A program made the translations under genes and the position numbers. The notes beneath the pieces are model-generated. The model was not told where the DNA came from. It ran no database searches and saw nothing but the letters and a program-made list of their open reading frames with translations. From contig JAUVBI010000020.1 in assembly GCA_030591305.1 (NCBI GenBank), forward strand, positions 1 through 21,076: a DNA stretch of 21,076 nt. Reading direction: 5' to 3'. This DNA comes from Pseudomonadota bacterium. GTDB lineage: Bacteria > Pseudomonadota > Gammaproteobacteria > Pseudomonadales > Halieaceae. Shown piece after piece: positions 8,858 through 16,509 of the stretch. Every line of letters begins with the position of its first letter. Positions within the stretch are counted from its first letter, which is position 1.

Positions 8858-8881
8858 AAAAAAGGCCCGTTTTACCGGGCC
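8858..8881 (-). terminator. Rho-independent terminator after the TBDR
   Basis: Minus strand: GGCCCG, a 6-base loop (GTAAAA), CGGGCC, then six T. It lies 39 bases after the receptor stop and only 14 bases before the next ATG, so read-through sets expression of the downstream lipoprotein hydrolase. The same arrangement is seen at 277-348. Confidence 0.9.
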
Positions 8882-8920
8882 AAGCGCACATTTTGACAAC
8901 TGGACGTAAACAGGCTCAAT

Positions 8921-11380
8921 CTAGAAATTATACCCCAGAGAAACACCGTAGGTACGCGGCATTCCAACACTGCGCACAAACGGCCCGTTACCTCCCTGAA
9001 AGGCAGAGGGATAATAATATTCACCCGACAGGTTGCGTACCCAGAGCTGTGCATCCCACTGACCACTCTGCTCACCAAGCGTTACCCGTGCGTTGTAGAT
9101 TGTGTAATTCTCTGTAGCATCCTCGACTGTTATACCGCCTGTGGTACTGTCTTTGAAATTGAAGTCTCCACTAATATCCAGAAACAGTGAGTCACTTACT
9201 GACCACTGGTAACTAACCAGTCCATTCACTGACCATTCGGGAGACTGTGGCAGTTCCAGGCCGGAAGCATCAAACGTAACCACCCCCGGCCACACACTGG
9301 CATCGCCATCTGTTGCCTGCCATTTGGTGATTTCTGTATGGAGATAGGCCGCACCGAAATTAACCGTCCAGCCATCGGCAGGCAACCATTGCAAATCCAG
9401 CTCAGCGCCGTATATCTCTGACTCGGGGATATTAGTTAAGCCTGAAATGGCTCCAACAAAGGTGATTGCCGGATTCTGCTCCTGTTTGTCAGTGTAATCA
9501 TAGAAGAACGCTGAGATATTGAGTTGCATACTGCCATTGAGCAATGTTGATTTTGCACCAATTTCAAAGGCATCTAATTCTTCCTCAGTGTAGGGTTGCA
9601 GCTGCAGTGTTGTATTGGAGTTTGCACCATTGAATCCACCCGACTTGAAACCTCGAGACCAGCTGGCGTAGAGCAACACATCATCGCTCAGTGCGTAGTC
9701 CAGGCCCAGTTTTCCCATCCACTTTTCAGTATCAATAGAGTCTTCGTAAACATGGAAGGCGTCATTGGGTGTGCCAGCCCCCAGCATATTAAAGATATAC
9801 GTGGGAGATTCCGGATCATCGTCGATGGTGCCACAGTCGCCTGCCTGCAGCGAGGAGCCAAACAGGGTGTTTAGGAAGCTGCCCAGGGAGTTGTCAGAAG
9901 CAGAAAAAGTACAGCCCTCCCAGTCCCTCTCTTCCTCGGTATAACGAAGCCCCAGGGTTAAACGAAAATCTTCCGCAAAGGTATATTCAATATGCCCAAA
10001 AACAGCTTTCGATTCAGTTTCCTGTGTATATTTTGTATCCAACTGCAAAATAGGTGACAGGATAAATGGCCCTATACCAAATGCGCTTGAAGCATCTCCA
10101 AAACGTGAGTCCGACATAAAGTACTTATAGAACTCGTCTATTTCGTCGGTGGAATAATACAAGCCAGCTATCCACAACAGATTGTCGGACTCACCGGTAA
10201 TTCTCAATTCCTGTGAAAAAGATTCAAGGTCTGTAGTATTGATATTGCTGGAGTCATTGAAAAAACCACCATCCCAATCGTTCGCTTCCTCGCGCTCAAA
10301 TTCATCATATGCTGTCAGCGAGGTCAATTGAAAATGTCCAAAATTCCAATCCAGTCTGGCAGAAATCCCCTTGAGCTCATTATCACGGGCCGGCCTGAGG
10401 TCGAAGCTTTCCCCGGTAATCGCACTGGTGTAATTATTGGTCCAGTCTGCCGCCTCATTGTCTCCGGTTGAGTACCATGGTGGCGTTGCCGTAAGGCTGG
10501 TCACTGCACTGCCACCGCGCTGGTCGGTAAAATTCTGCAAAGGAAGGTGGGCGTTTGATATGGTCTTGAGCCCGCCATCAAATCCGTTGTAAGCAGTTTG
10601 TGCTTTATTATCTGATTCATCCTGAACGCTATGCACTCGAAGTAACAGGGACACATTTTCGCTCAGATCAAAATTAACCATCGCTCGCACAGCGGTCACA
10701 TCTTTTTCACCCAATTCATCATTGCGGGTCAGGCTCTCCTGCCAACCCTCATCAGACTGTATGGTTTTAAAGGCAAGGCGTGCCTGAATTGAATCCGTCA
10801 GCCCACCACTGACAAATCCCTCGACATCCAGAACGCTATAAGAGCCATAACCCAGCCGCACGCCAGCCTCAAACTCATCTGTGGGTTTATTACTGATAAA
10901 ATTTATCTGGCCGGCTGTCGTGTTCCTACCATACAGATCACCCTGTGGCCCCTTCAGCACTTCCACCCTGGCAATATCAAAAACGGCACCGCGGCTCATA
11001 ACCGTATAGGGCATGGCCACTTCGTCAAAATACAAGCCGACGGTGGAAGAGGCGCCTGTTGAATAATCCTGGAAGCCTACGCCCCGGATTGAATACAGAG
11101 GTACGCCGGTTGCAGCTGTATCATTGATGGTCAGGCCAGGCGTAAATTGCGCCAAATCCTCAGCGGTTGTAACACCCAGTTTCTGCAAGGTCTCGCCGGT
11201 AAACGCATTCACCGTCATACCCACATCGTTGGCACCCTGAGCACGTTTCTGGGCGGTTACCATAACTTCCTCAAGCTGTGGTTGGGCAACACTTTTCGAA
11301 GCAACTCCCACGCTCGCCAGAAAAATCGCTGCCGCTATGGATGTTCGCTTGAATGTGGATATCGAGACTGGATTGTGCAT
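8921..11380 (-). CDS. TonB-dependent outer-membrane receptor
   Basis: An 819-residue receptor. Residues 1-32 are a Sec signal peptide (cleavage near SVA|Q), followed by a TonB box-like LEEVMVTAQ at 36-44. The plug domain (about 45-165) contains TPGLTIND, YSIRGVGF and GPQGDLYGRNTTAG. The 22-strand barrel ends in PRTYGVSLGYNF with a terminal Phe. It imports a ligand too large or scarce for porins using TonB energy. The style (TAQKRAQ after the signal) is that of the large IroN/FecA-unlike receptors of oligotrophic marine and sphingomonad-like bacteria, so the ligand is likely an organic substrate rather than a classical siderophore, though this is inference. AGGAG lies about 7 bases before the ATG. 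It leads an operon of amide hydrolases and lies directly downstream of an AraC-type regulator, its probable activator. Confidence 0.95.
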   Translation of the reverse strand: MHNPVSISTFKRTSIAAAIFLASVGVASKSVAQPQLEEVMVTAQKRAQGANDVGMTVNAFTGETLQKLGVTTAEDLAQFTPGLTINDTAATGVPLYSIRGVGFQDYSTGASSTVGLYFDEVAMPYTVMSRGAVFDIARVEVLKGPQGDLYGRNTTAGQINFISNKPTDEFEAGVRLGYGSYSVLDVEGFVSGGLTDSIQARLAFKTIQSDEGWQESLTRNDELGEKDVTAVRAMVNFDLSENVSLLLRVHSVQDESDNKAQTAYNGFDGGLKTISNAHLPLQNFTDQRGGSAVTSLTATPPWYSTGDNEAADWTNNYTSAITGESFDLRPARDNELKGISARLDWNFGHFQLTSLTAYDEFEREEANDWDGGFFNDSSNINTTDLESFSQELRITGESDNLLWIAGLYYSTDEIDEFYKYFMSDSRFGDASSAFGIGPFILSPILQLDTKYTQETESKAVFGHIEYTFAEDFRLTLGLRYTEEERDWEGCTFSASDNSLGSFLNTLFGSSLQAGDCGTIDDDPESPTYIFNMLGAGTPNDAFHVYEDSIDTEKWMGKLGLDYALSDDVLLYASWSRGFKSGGFNGANSNTTLQLQPYTEEELDAFEIGAKSTLLNGSMQLNISAFFYDYTDKQEQNPAITFVGAISGLTNIPESEIYGAELDLQWLPADGWTVNFGAAYLHTEITKWQATDGDASVWPGVVTFDASGLELPQSPEWSVNGLVSYQWSVSDSLFLDISGDFNFKDSTTGGITVEDATENYTIYNARVTLGEQSGQWDAQLWVRNLSGEYYYPSAFQGGNGPFVRSVGMPRTYGVSLGYNF

Positions 11381-11439
11381 GAAAATCTCCTGAGCAGAAT
11401 AATTATTAGAATCAGCTACTTTTGGCTGCCAACGACTCC

Positions 11440-11495
11440 ATACTACCCAGATTCAGAAAATAGCTATTGACAAAAATGGACAACCCCTTGACCAA
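11440..11495 (-). promoter_or_regulatory. Candidate AraC-type operator and promoter of the TBDR operon
   Basis: In the 212-base gap before the receptor, the minus strand carries three similar half-sites: TTGGTCAA (11488-11495), TTGTCCA (11477-11483) and TTGTCAA (11467-11473). They start 12 and 10 bases apart, about one helical turn. A TAGTAT (11440-11445) downstream could be a -10 box with the half-sites at the -35 to -60 region, as for AraC-type activation. There is no good -35 hexamer. The repeats are visible; their function is inferred. Confidence 0.35.
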
Positions 11496-11592
11496 TTCCT
11501 CATTTTATCGTCGTGATTACGGGGCAGCTCATCGAGCAGAAACGCTCGTTTAGGCACCTCGTCATCAGGGCCCTAGGGAAAACCGCCAGAGC

Positions 11593-12636
11593 CTATGCGC
11601 GGAACAACTGTCTGGAACGCTCACGGTAGGCCTGGGGTGTCATACCAACCCAGGCACGAAAAGCACGACTGAATGCGCTCAATTCAGAGTAACCCAGTTC
11701 AAACGATATGCCTGACAGAGACATACTGGTATGTGCCAGATAATACTTTGCACGTTTTTCTCGCGCGAGATTTTTGGCACCTTGAAAACTATAACCTTCT
11801 TCAGCCAAGCGTCGCCTGAGTGTGCGTGGAGAAATTGCCAGGCGCTCCGCAATCACTTCTGCATTGGAGGACTCATCGGATCCACAACGAATAATTTCCC
11901 GGGAAACCTGACCTATAAATTCACCAAGCTCTATATCTGGAGAATAATATGTTTGCATCGCATTGGAAAGGACATCAAATAACAGACTATTACTTGAGAG
12001 AAATGGCTGCTGCAAATATGACCTGTCAAAAAATAATGTGTTCGAACTTTGACCAAACTTTACCGAAGTTCCAAAAAAAGATTCCAGTGCATTCGCATTA
12101 TGATCACTTCGATGGCGCAGCCAAACTTTCGTTAAAGGTACCTTCATGCGGGTGGCAATAGTAAGCATTTGCACAAGGAACGTCATCAGATACTCATTCA
12201 GTTGGACCATTTTAATATCCTCTGGATCAACCATCCTTGCACCAAACTCCGCCACAGACTGGTCAAAATTAAAATTAGTCACAATACCAGTATCAACATA
12301 TTTGTCGTAGCGGGAGAGGCATTTGAGCCCCACATCAACCGAGGGTGCCGCGAGTACAGCCATAATTAGCAGGCCGCCAACCTCATAGTGATACTGCTGC
12401 CCCATATTCATTCCCATACGGGGGTTATCAGTAATTTTGGCGGCCAATTCCAGCAACATAGCGACCTTCGGCACCGGTAGAGGCATGTCACATTCATCAT
12501 TCTCGTTCTGAGCTACATCACAGGCCTCGAAAATCGATGTGGGATCTATGCTCCTGTCCAGCAGGTAGTCGCGTACGTAGGCACTAAATCGGGGAGATAA
12601 TGTGGGTTCAAAGTCCATCAGATTCTGACAAAACAA
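11593..12636 (-). CDS. AraC-family transcriptional regulator (OruR/arabinose-binding-like N-domain)
   Basis: A 347-residue regulator. Residues ~10-200 match the ligand-binding domain found in OruR-type AraC proteins (VGGLLIMAVLAAPSVDVGLKCLSRY is typical). Residues ~245-345 are the double helix-turn-helix, with SPRTLRRRLAEEGYSF and the second HTH around ISFELGYSELSAFSRAFRAW, ending GMTPQAYR. The start is uncertain. TTG at 12636 has AGGA 5 bases upstream; ATG at 12618 (MDFEPTL) has no ribosome site but leaves a longer leader. Its end is 212 bases from the TBDR start on the same strand, and it is the most likely activator of that receptor-hydrolase operon. The effector is unknown, perhaps the transported amide or its acid product. 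Confidence 0.92.
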   Translation of the reverse strand: MFCQNLMDFEPTLSPRFSAYVRDYLLDRSIDPTSIFEACDVAQNENDECDMPLPVPKVAMLLELAAKITDNPRMGMNMGQQYHYEVGGLLIMAVLAAPSVDVGLKCLSRYDKYVDTGIVTNFNFDQSVAEFGARMVDPEDIKMVQLNEYLMTFLVQMLTIATRMKVPLTKVWLRHRSDHNANALESFFGTSVKFGQSSNTLFFDRSYLQQPFLSSNSLLFDVLSNAMQTYYSPDIELGEFIGQVSREIIRCGSDESSNAEVIAERLAISPRTLRRRLAEEGYSFQGAKNLAREKRAKYYLAHTSMSLSGISFELGYSELSAFSRAFRAWVGMTPQAYRERSRQLFRA

Positions 12637-12653
12637 TCAGTTCCTAAAGCTGC

Positions 12654-12682
12654 AATCTACGACAGAACATTCAATTTTACAA
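12654..12682 (-). promoter_or_regulatory. Candidate promoter of the AraC/OruR-type gene
   Basis: Minus strand TTGTAA (12677-12682), a 17-base spacer and TAGATT (12654-12659), each 4 of 6 to the sigma-70 consensus. It lies between the upstream terminator and the gene start. Transcription would begin near 12647, leaving a very short leader to the TTG start or about 28 bases to the ATG. Confidence 0.3.
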
Positions 12683-12683
12683 C

Positions 12684-12706
12684 AAAAAAAACCCCGCAGA
12701 GCGGGG
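12684..12706 (-). terminator. Strong Rho-independent terminator
   Basis: Minus strand CCCCGC, loop TCT, GCGGGG, then eight T (12684-12691). It lies 150 bases beyond the paaK stop but only 38 beyond the stop of a TBDR remnant, so it was probably the terminator of that lost receptor gene and now ends paaK transcripts. Confidence 0.92.
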
Positions 12707-12743
12707 CAAACCATGACACTGGAACCTATTTTACCAAGCTAAG

Positions 12744-12824
12744 CTAGAACGAATACTGCACCGTCACACCAGGCGAACGTAGAGCACCAAATGTCGCAAA
12801 GGATATTTGTGCGCTGCGCTGCAT
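12744..12824 (-). pseudogene. C-terminal remnant of a TonB-dependent receptor
   Basis: After paaK, the minus strand encodes 26 codons from an ATG at 12824 to TAG at 12744, ending FATFGALRSPGVTVQYSF. This has the shape of a TBDR C-terminus: an R-[TS]-[YP]-G-V segment followed by a last strand ending in Phe, comparable to the two other receptor ends in this window. Upstream, the frame closes at a TAG within 24 bases and no plug or barrel is present. A receptor-type terminator follows. It looks like the scar of a receptor gene replaced or deleted up to its last strand. A tiny standalone gene is the less likely reading, as no ribosome site is visible. Confidence 0.6.
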
Positions 12825-12855
12825 TATAAAAATCACTTCTTTCTACTTATTTACC

Positions 12856-14157
12856 CTAACCGCGCTTATCAATCACACGTTTGGCCTTACCCTCGGAGCG
12901 TGGAATACCACCCAGACCATGTACTTTGATGCTGGAAGAAACACCAATATACGCTTTAATCCGATACTTAAGCATTTCTGCTGCTTTTTCCTTCGCATCG
13001 GTACTGGTGGCGCCCTGAGCTAACTCGACGTTGATTTCCATCACGTCCATATTGCCCTGCTTGCCAAGTTCAATAAAATAGTGCGGAGAGAGCCCTTCAA
13101 TCGCCAGCAACTGCTCTTCTATTTGTGTAGGAAATACATTAACCCCACGAATAATCATCATGTCGTCACTGCGGCCGGTAATTTTCTCCATGCGTCGCAT
13201 GGTGCGACAACTTCCGGGCAGCAACCGTGTGAGGTCGCGAGTACGGTAGCGAATTATCGGCATGGCCTGCTTTGTCAGACTAGTGAAGACCAGCTCGCCC
13301 TCCTCACCCTCGGGCAACACTTCACCCGTGTTGGGGTCTATAATTTCTGGATAAAAATGGTCTTCCCATATAGTGGGGCCATCTTTAGTTTCCAGGCACT
13401 CCTGGGCAACACCGGGGCCCATAACTTCTGATAAGCCATAGATATCAACGGCATCTATGCCAAGCCGCTCTTCCATTTCAACGCGCATTGCATTGGTCCA
13501 GGGCTCCGCTCCAAAAATTCCCACACGCAGAGAAAGCTTGTTAATGTCTACGCCCTGACGCTCCATTTCATCGGCGATATTTAACATATATGAAGGTGTC
13601 ACCATGATAATGTCTGGATTAAAATCTCGAATCAGCTGCACCTGCCTCTCGGTCTGGCCGCCAGAAACTGGAATCACTGCACAGCCCAACCGCTCGGCAC
13701 CATAATGTGCACCAAGGCCACCTGTAAACAAACCATAGCCATAAGCGACGTGAACTTTATCGGCTGCCGTCCCACCCGCAGCACGTATCGAACGCGCCAC
13801 TACATCAGACCACACATCGATGTCACTCTTGGTATATCCCACCACCGTAGGCTGACCTGTTGTGCCACTGGAGGCATGAATACGCACAACCTCATCCATC
13901 GGCACAGCAAACATCCCGAAGGGATAGTTATCGCGAAGGTCTAGTTTAGTCGTAAAAGGAAAACGCGCTAGATCTTCCAGCGTGTTTAAATCGTCGGGGT
14001 GTACGCCATGTGCATCAAACTTGGACTTGTAGGCAGGGCATTTATTATAGGCATGAGACAGGCTCGTCTTCATACGCTGTAGCTGCAAGCTGCGTAGCTC
14101 ATCCACGCTGGCTGTTTCTATACTGTGCAGCGGTTCAATACAGGATGGTGGACTCAT
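12856..14157 (-). CDS. paaK: Phenylacetate-CoA ligase
   Basis: A 433-residue adenylate-forming enzyme that converts phenylacetate, CoA and ATP to phenylacetyl-CoA, the first step of aerobic phenylacetate catabolism; cytoplasmic. Motifs counted from ATG 14157: P-loop SSGTTG (96-101), YGLSEV (240-245), RYRTRDL with ribose-binding Asp308, hinge GRSDDMMIIRG and the catalytic-Lys region RSEGKAKR (~421-427). Length is typical of PaaK. A TTG five codons upstream (14172) is possible, but GGAAG lies 5 bases before the ATG, favouring 14157. It is divergent from paaX, so it is probably repressed by PaaX until phenylacetyl-CoA accumulates. No other paa genes are in the window. Close relatives activate other aryl-acetates or benzoates, so the exact acid is likely but not proven. 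Confidence 0.95.
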   Translation of the reverse strand: MSPPSCIEPLHSIETASVDELRSLQLQRMKTSLSHAYNKCPAYKSKFDAHGVHPDDLNTLEDLARFPFTTKLDLRDNYPFGMFAVPMDEVVRIHASSGTTGQPTVVGYTKSDIDVWSDVVARSIRAAGGTAADKVHVAYGYGLFTGGLGAHYGAERLGCAVIPVSGGQTERQVQLIRDFNPDIIMVTPSYMLNIADEMERQGVDINKLSLRVGIFGAEPWTNAMRVEMEERLGIDAVDIYGLSEVMGPGVAQECLETKDGPTIWEDHFYPEIIDPNTGEVLPEGEEGELVFTSLTKQAMPIIRYRTRDLTRLLPGSCRTMRRMEKITGRSDDMMIIRGVNVFPTQIEEQLLAIEGLSPHYFIELGKQGNMDVMEINVELAQGATSTDAKEKAAEMLKYRIKAYIGVSSSIKVHGLGGIPRSEGKAKRVIDKRG

Positions 14158-14162
14158 AGTTG

Positions 14163-14167
14163 CTTCC
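14163..14167 (-). promoter_or_regulatory. Ribosome binding site choosing the paaK ATG
   Basis: GGAAG on the minus strand, 5 bases before the ATG at 14157. The alternative TTG at 14172 has no comparable site. Confidence 0.5.
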
Positions 14168-14214
14168 AACAAGGCTTCTTTAAGCCTACTCTTAGAATTA
14201 TTTTATACACCACA

Positions 14215-14270
14215 AATATAATACAATTATTCTCAGTAAAGCAAGCTTTTTGTATCACTTTAATTGATAC
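14215..14270. promoter_or_regulatory. Candidate PaaX operator beside the paaK promoter
   Basis: In the AT-rich paaK-paaX gap an inverted repeat GTATCA (14252-14257) / TGATAC (14265-14270) has a 7-base centre. Its TTGATAC half resembles the TGATTC core reported for PaaX operators. Just downstream on the minus strand, TTGCTT (14239-14244), an 18-base spacer and TATATT (14215-14220) could be the paaK promoter. The palindrome is visible; its use by PaaX is inferred from the adjacent gene. Confidence 0.45.
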
Positions 14271-14334
14271 TCTTTCAGAAATTATAAGAAATAGCCCATG
14301 ATCGAAGTGTAAATAGCTGCAAATCAAAGTACTA

Positions 14335-14340
14335 TATAAT
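14335..14340 (+). promoter_or_regulatory. Candidate -10 box of paaX
   Basis: A perfect TATAAT, 50 bases before the GTG start of paaX, without a recognisable -35 hexamer at the usual distance. Confidence 0.4.
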
Positions 14341-14390
14341 GACTAATAGTTTAAAAATAAAAATCATGTTCTAGCAATAAGGATATCGCC

Positions 14391-15314
14391 GTGGAACAAC
14401 CTGCTGTTGTAAAGCAGCTCATTCAGAGCTTTGTCAGTCGCCGCCCCATGCGCACAACTTCTTTAATTATCACGTTCTTTGGTGATGCCGTTTCACAGCA
14501 TGGACATACGGTATGGCTGGGCAGTCTTATTAAAGCAATGGCGCCCCTTGGCATTAACGAGCGACTGGTGCGAACTTCCGTATTTCGCTTGGTAAAGGAG
14601 GGTTGGCTAGAATCTGAGCGGGTTGGCCGTCGTAGTTATTACCAATTTACCAATTATGGAGCCCACGAATATCAACGTGCAGCCAGGCGAATTTACGCTC
14701 TGGAAGACAGCAAATGGCCGGGGCATTGGCAAATTTTAATACCGCAAAACATACCAGAAAAGAATCGTGATAAATTTAAGCGCAGTCTGCAATGGCAGGG
14801 CTACAGGGCAATAGCGCCTGGCACCTTTGCCAAACCAGGAGACAGTGGCCACGCTCTACGAGAGACAATGGAAGAATTTGATGTCACTGATAAGGTAATT
14901 ATATTTAACGCCAACACCTCACCACTATCGTCAAACCAACTGGAACGTAAACTTGTCCATGACAGCTGGCAGTTGGAACACGTTGGCCAGGCTTACAAGG
15001 ATTTCCTAAAACACTATCAACCCTTGCTGAAGTGGTCGCAACGCAGACAGTTACTCTCACCTGAAACGGCCTATATTGCCCGCACCTTGCTCATTCACGA
15101 CTACCGCAGAATATTACTTCACGACACACCCCTACCCGACGAGCTACTACCTACCGCATGGCCCGGATCCAAGGCATTAACACTCACCAGCTCTATATAC
15201 AAAACGCTGGCCGGACCATCTATTGCCTATATTGTCACTGAGCTGGAAGCAGGCGGTGACTCTATGCCAGAGGCAGACCCATTATTTTGGAACCGATTTA
15301 ACCGTATCGATTAA
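14391..15314 (+). CDS. paaX: PaaX-family transcriptional repressor
   Basis: A 307-residue PaaX-type regulator. The N-terminal winged helix (about 20-95) carries the family signature SLIITFFGDAVSQHG, VWLGSLIKAM, ERLVRTSVFRLVKEGWL and GRRSYYQFTNYG. The central and C-terminal domains match the PaaX effector and dimerisation regions. The family represses phenylacetate-catabolism genes and releases DNA on binding phenylacetyl-CoA, the product of PaaK. The start is GTG with AAGGA 7 bases upstream; the shared frame with the signature supports it. It is divergent from paaK across 233 bases that hold a palindrome. It converges with the M24 gene with only 4 bases between the stop codons. Confidence in the family is high; repression of paaK is inferred from context. 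Confidence 0.95.
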   Translation: MEQPAVVKQLIQSFVSRRPMRTTSLIITFFGDAVSQHGHTVWLGSLIKAMAPLGINERLVRTSVFRLVKEGWLESERVGRRSYYQFTNYGAHEYQRAARRIYALEDSKWPGHWQILIPQNIPEKNRDKFKRSLQWQGYRAIAPGTFAKPGDSGHALRETMEEFDVTDKVIIFNANTSPLSSNQLERKLVHDSWQLEHVGQAYKDFLKHYQPLLKWSQRRQLLSPETAYIARTLLIHDYRRILLHDTPLPDELLPTAWPGSKALTLTSSIYKTLAGPSIAYIVTELEAGGDSMPEADPLFWNRFNRID

Positions 15315-15318
15315 AAGC

Positions 15319-16506
15319 TTATATTGCCGCTAGCTCTGTCTCTGTACCATCATAGGACTTGATAGCAGTACCTGACAGTGGCTCACCACCCTCAGCCGTT
15401 ACCCTATAGGTTTCCTGAAAATACAGGGAATGAGTACGCTCCTCGTTCATAACATGAGGGTGCATAGAACAAATCATGTTTTCCGGCAGGACAAAATCAA
15501 AACCTTCTCCAATACGCGGCATTTCAATCATGGTCATACCAATACTGTGCCCACAAACATGGCCTGAACGGTAGCCTCTATCAACAAAGGGCGTCATACA
15601 CACTTTATGTACTTCCGCCGCAGTGCGACCCGCCTTCATGTTTTCCCGTACCAGCACATGAAACTCCTGATGCGCATCCATCATGTCCTGGGTAATCTCA
15701 TCCATACCGTTGGGCATCAGTGGGCGCGAGTACTCTACCCAATGACCACCCTCTCCAGATATTTCAAGTCCGTACACCATGCCGTCACTATCCTTAAGCG
15801 GACGATTGGTGGGAAAAACCATCTGCGGAAGCAGTGAACCATTGGAGCCCATCTGCACCATATCCATGGTATTTCTAGCACAGCCGGCCCGAGAAAATGT
15901 ATTTTCTGCCACACCCATTAATTCAGCTTCAGTTTTACCCGGCGCATAAGCCTTGATCACATCGAGAACACCCTGCTTGTTAATGGCCATCGAATGGCGC
16001 ACAGAGGCTATCTCTTCATCGGATTTTTGCGCGCGGGAGTAATCGAAGGGAATATCAAAATCTACCAGTTCAAAGCCACCGGCAGCTACAGCCTTGTAAT
16101 CACGAACGTTCATGATGTATTCCAGGCCATAAATACCGACCTTTTTCGCACCCTTTCCTTTCAGGTAGTCGGCCATCCACTCGCCACAATGCAAGGGTAA
16201 TTCGCGGTTTTTCAAAAATGTTGCGCTGTGGTCGCCCACCCAGGTTGCCTCCTTGGGAAAAATTACAACAGGGTCAGCGTTTGCAGTGATCACGACATAG
16301 GAGTAGCGGTGCAGTATATGAAAGCCCGCCATATAGCGAATTGCCCCTTCAAAACCACTGTATTCGCTGCCACTGATAATCAGGGCATCGAGGCCGTGTT
16401 GCTCCATTGCAGCCCGTGTATTGCTGTAGCGCCTGTCAATCTCCGTCTGACTGGGGCGAAAACGATTTACATAATCCTGAGCATCATTACCGTGTGCTGT
16501 ATTCAT
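15319..16506 (-). CDS. Creatinase-like M24-family protein
   Basis: A 395-residue pita-bread-fold protein: a creatinase N-terminal domain (about 20-155, ending FDYSRAQKSDEEI) and an M24 catalytic domain (about 165-385). Canonical M24 peptidases bind two metals through Asp, Asp, His, Glu, Glu. By eye the matching positions here are Glu248 (GLEI), Glu258 (WVEYSRP), His320 (CGHSIG), His349 (CSMHPH) and Glu365 (FQETYRV). Loss of both Asp points to a non-peptidase of the creatinase type, perhaps acting on a small C-N substrate, rather than an aminopeptidase. GGAG lies 9 bases before the ATG inside the end of the preceding gene, and only 3 bases separate the two, so translation is coupled. Last gene of a dehydrogenase operon; substrate unknown. 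Confidence 0.85.
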   Translation of the reverse strand: MNTAHGNDAQDYVNRFRPSQTEIDRRYSNTRAAMEQHGLDALIISGSEYSGFEGAIRYMAGFHILHRYSYVVITANADPVVIFPKEATWVGDHSATFLKNRELPLHCGEWMADYLKGKGAKKVGIYGLEYIMNVRDYKAVAAGGFELVDFDIPFDYSRAQKSDEEIASVRHSMAINKQGVLDVIKAYAPGKTEAELMGVAENTFSRAGCARNTMDMVQMGSNGSLLPQMVFPTNRPLKDSDGMVYGLEISGEGGHWVEYSRPLMPNGMDEITQDMMDAHQEFHVLVRENMKAGRTAAEVHKVCMTPFVDRGYRSGHVCGHSIGMTMIEMPRIGEGFDFVLPENMICSMHPHVMNEERTHSLYFQETYRVTAEGGEPLSGTAIKSYDGTETELAAI

Positions 16507-16509
16507 AGT

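Noticed and set aside
8844..8891. A 16-codon N-terminal extension of the amidohydrolase
   Set aside because: It would begin beyond the receptor's terminator hairpin and place extra residues before a signal peptide; the start at 8843 has a good ribosome site.
11533..11548. Hairpin CGAGC/GCTCG as the terminator of the AraC/OruR-type gene
   Set aside because: Only a 5-bp stem with no T run on the minus strand.
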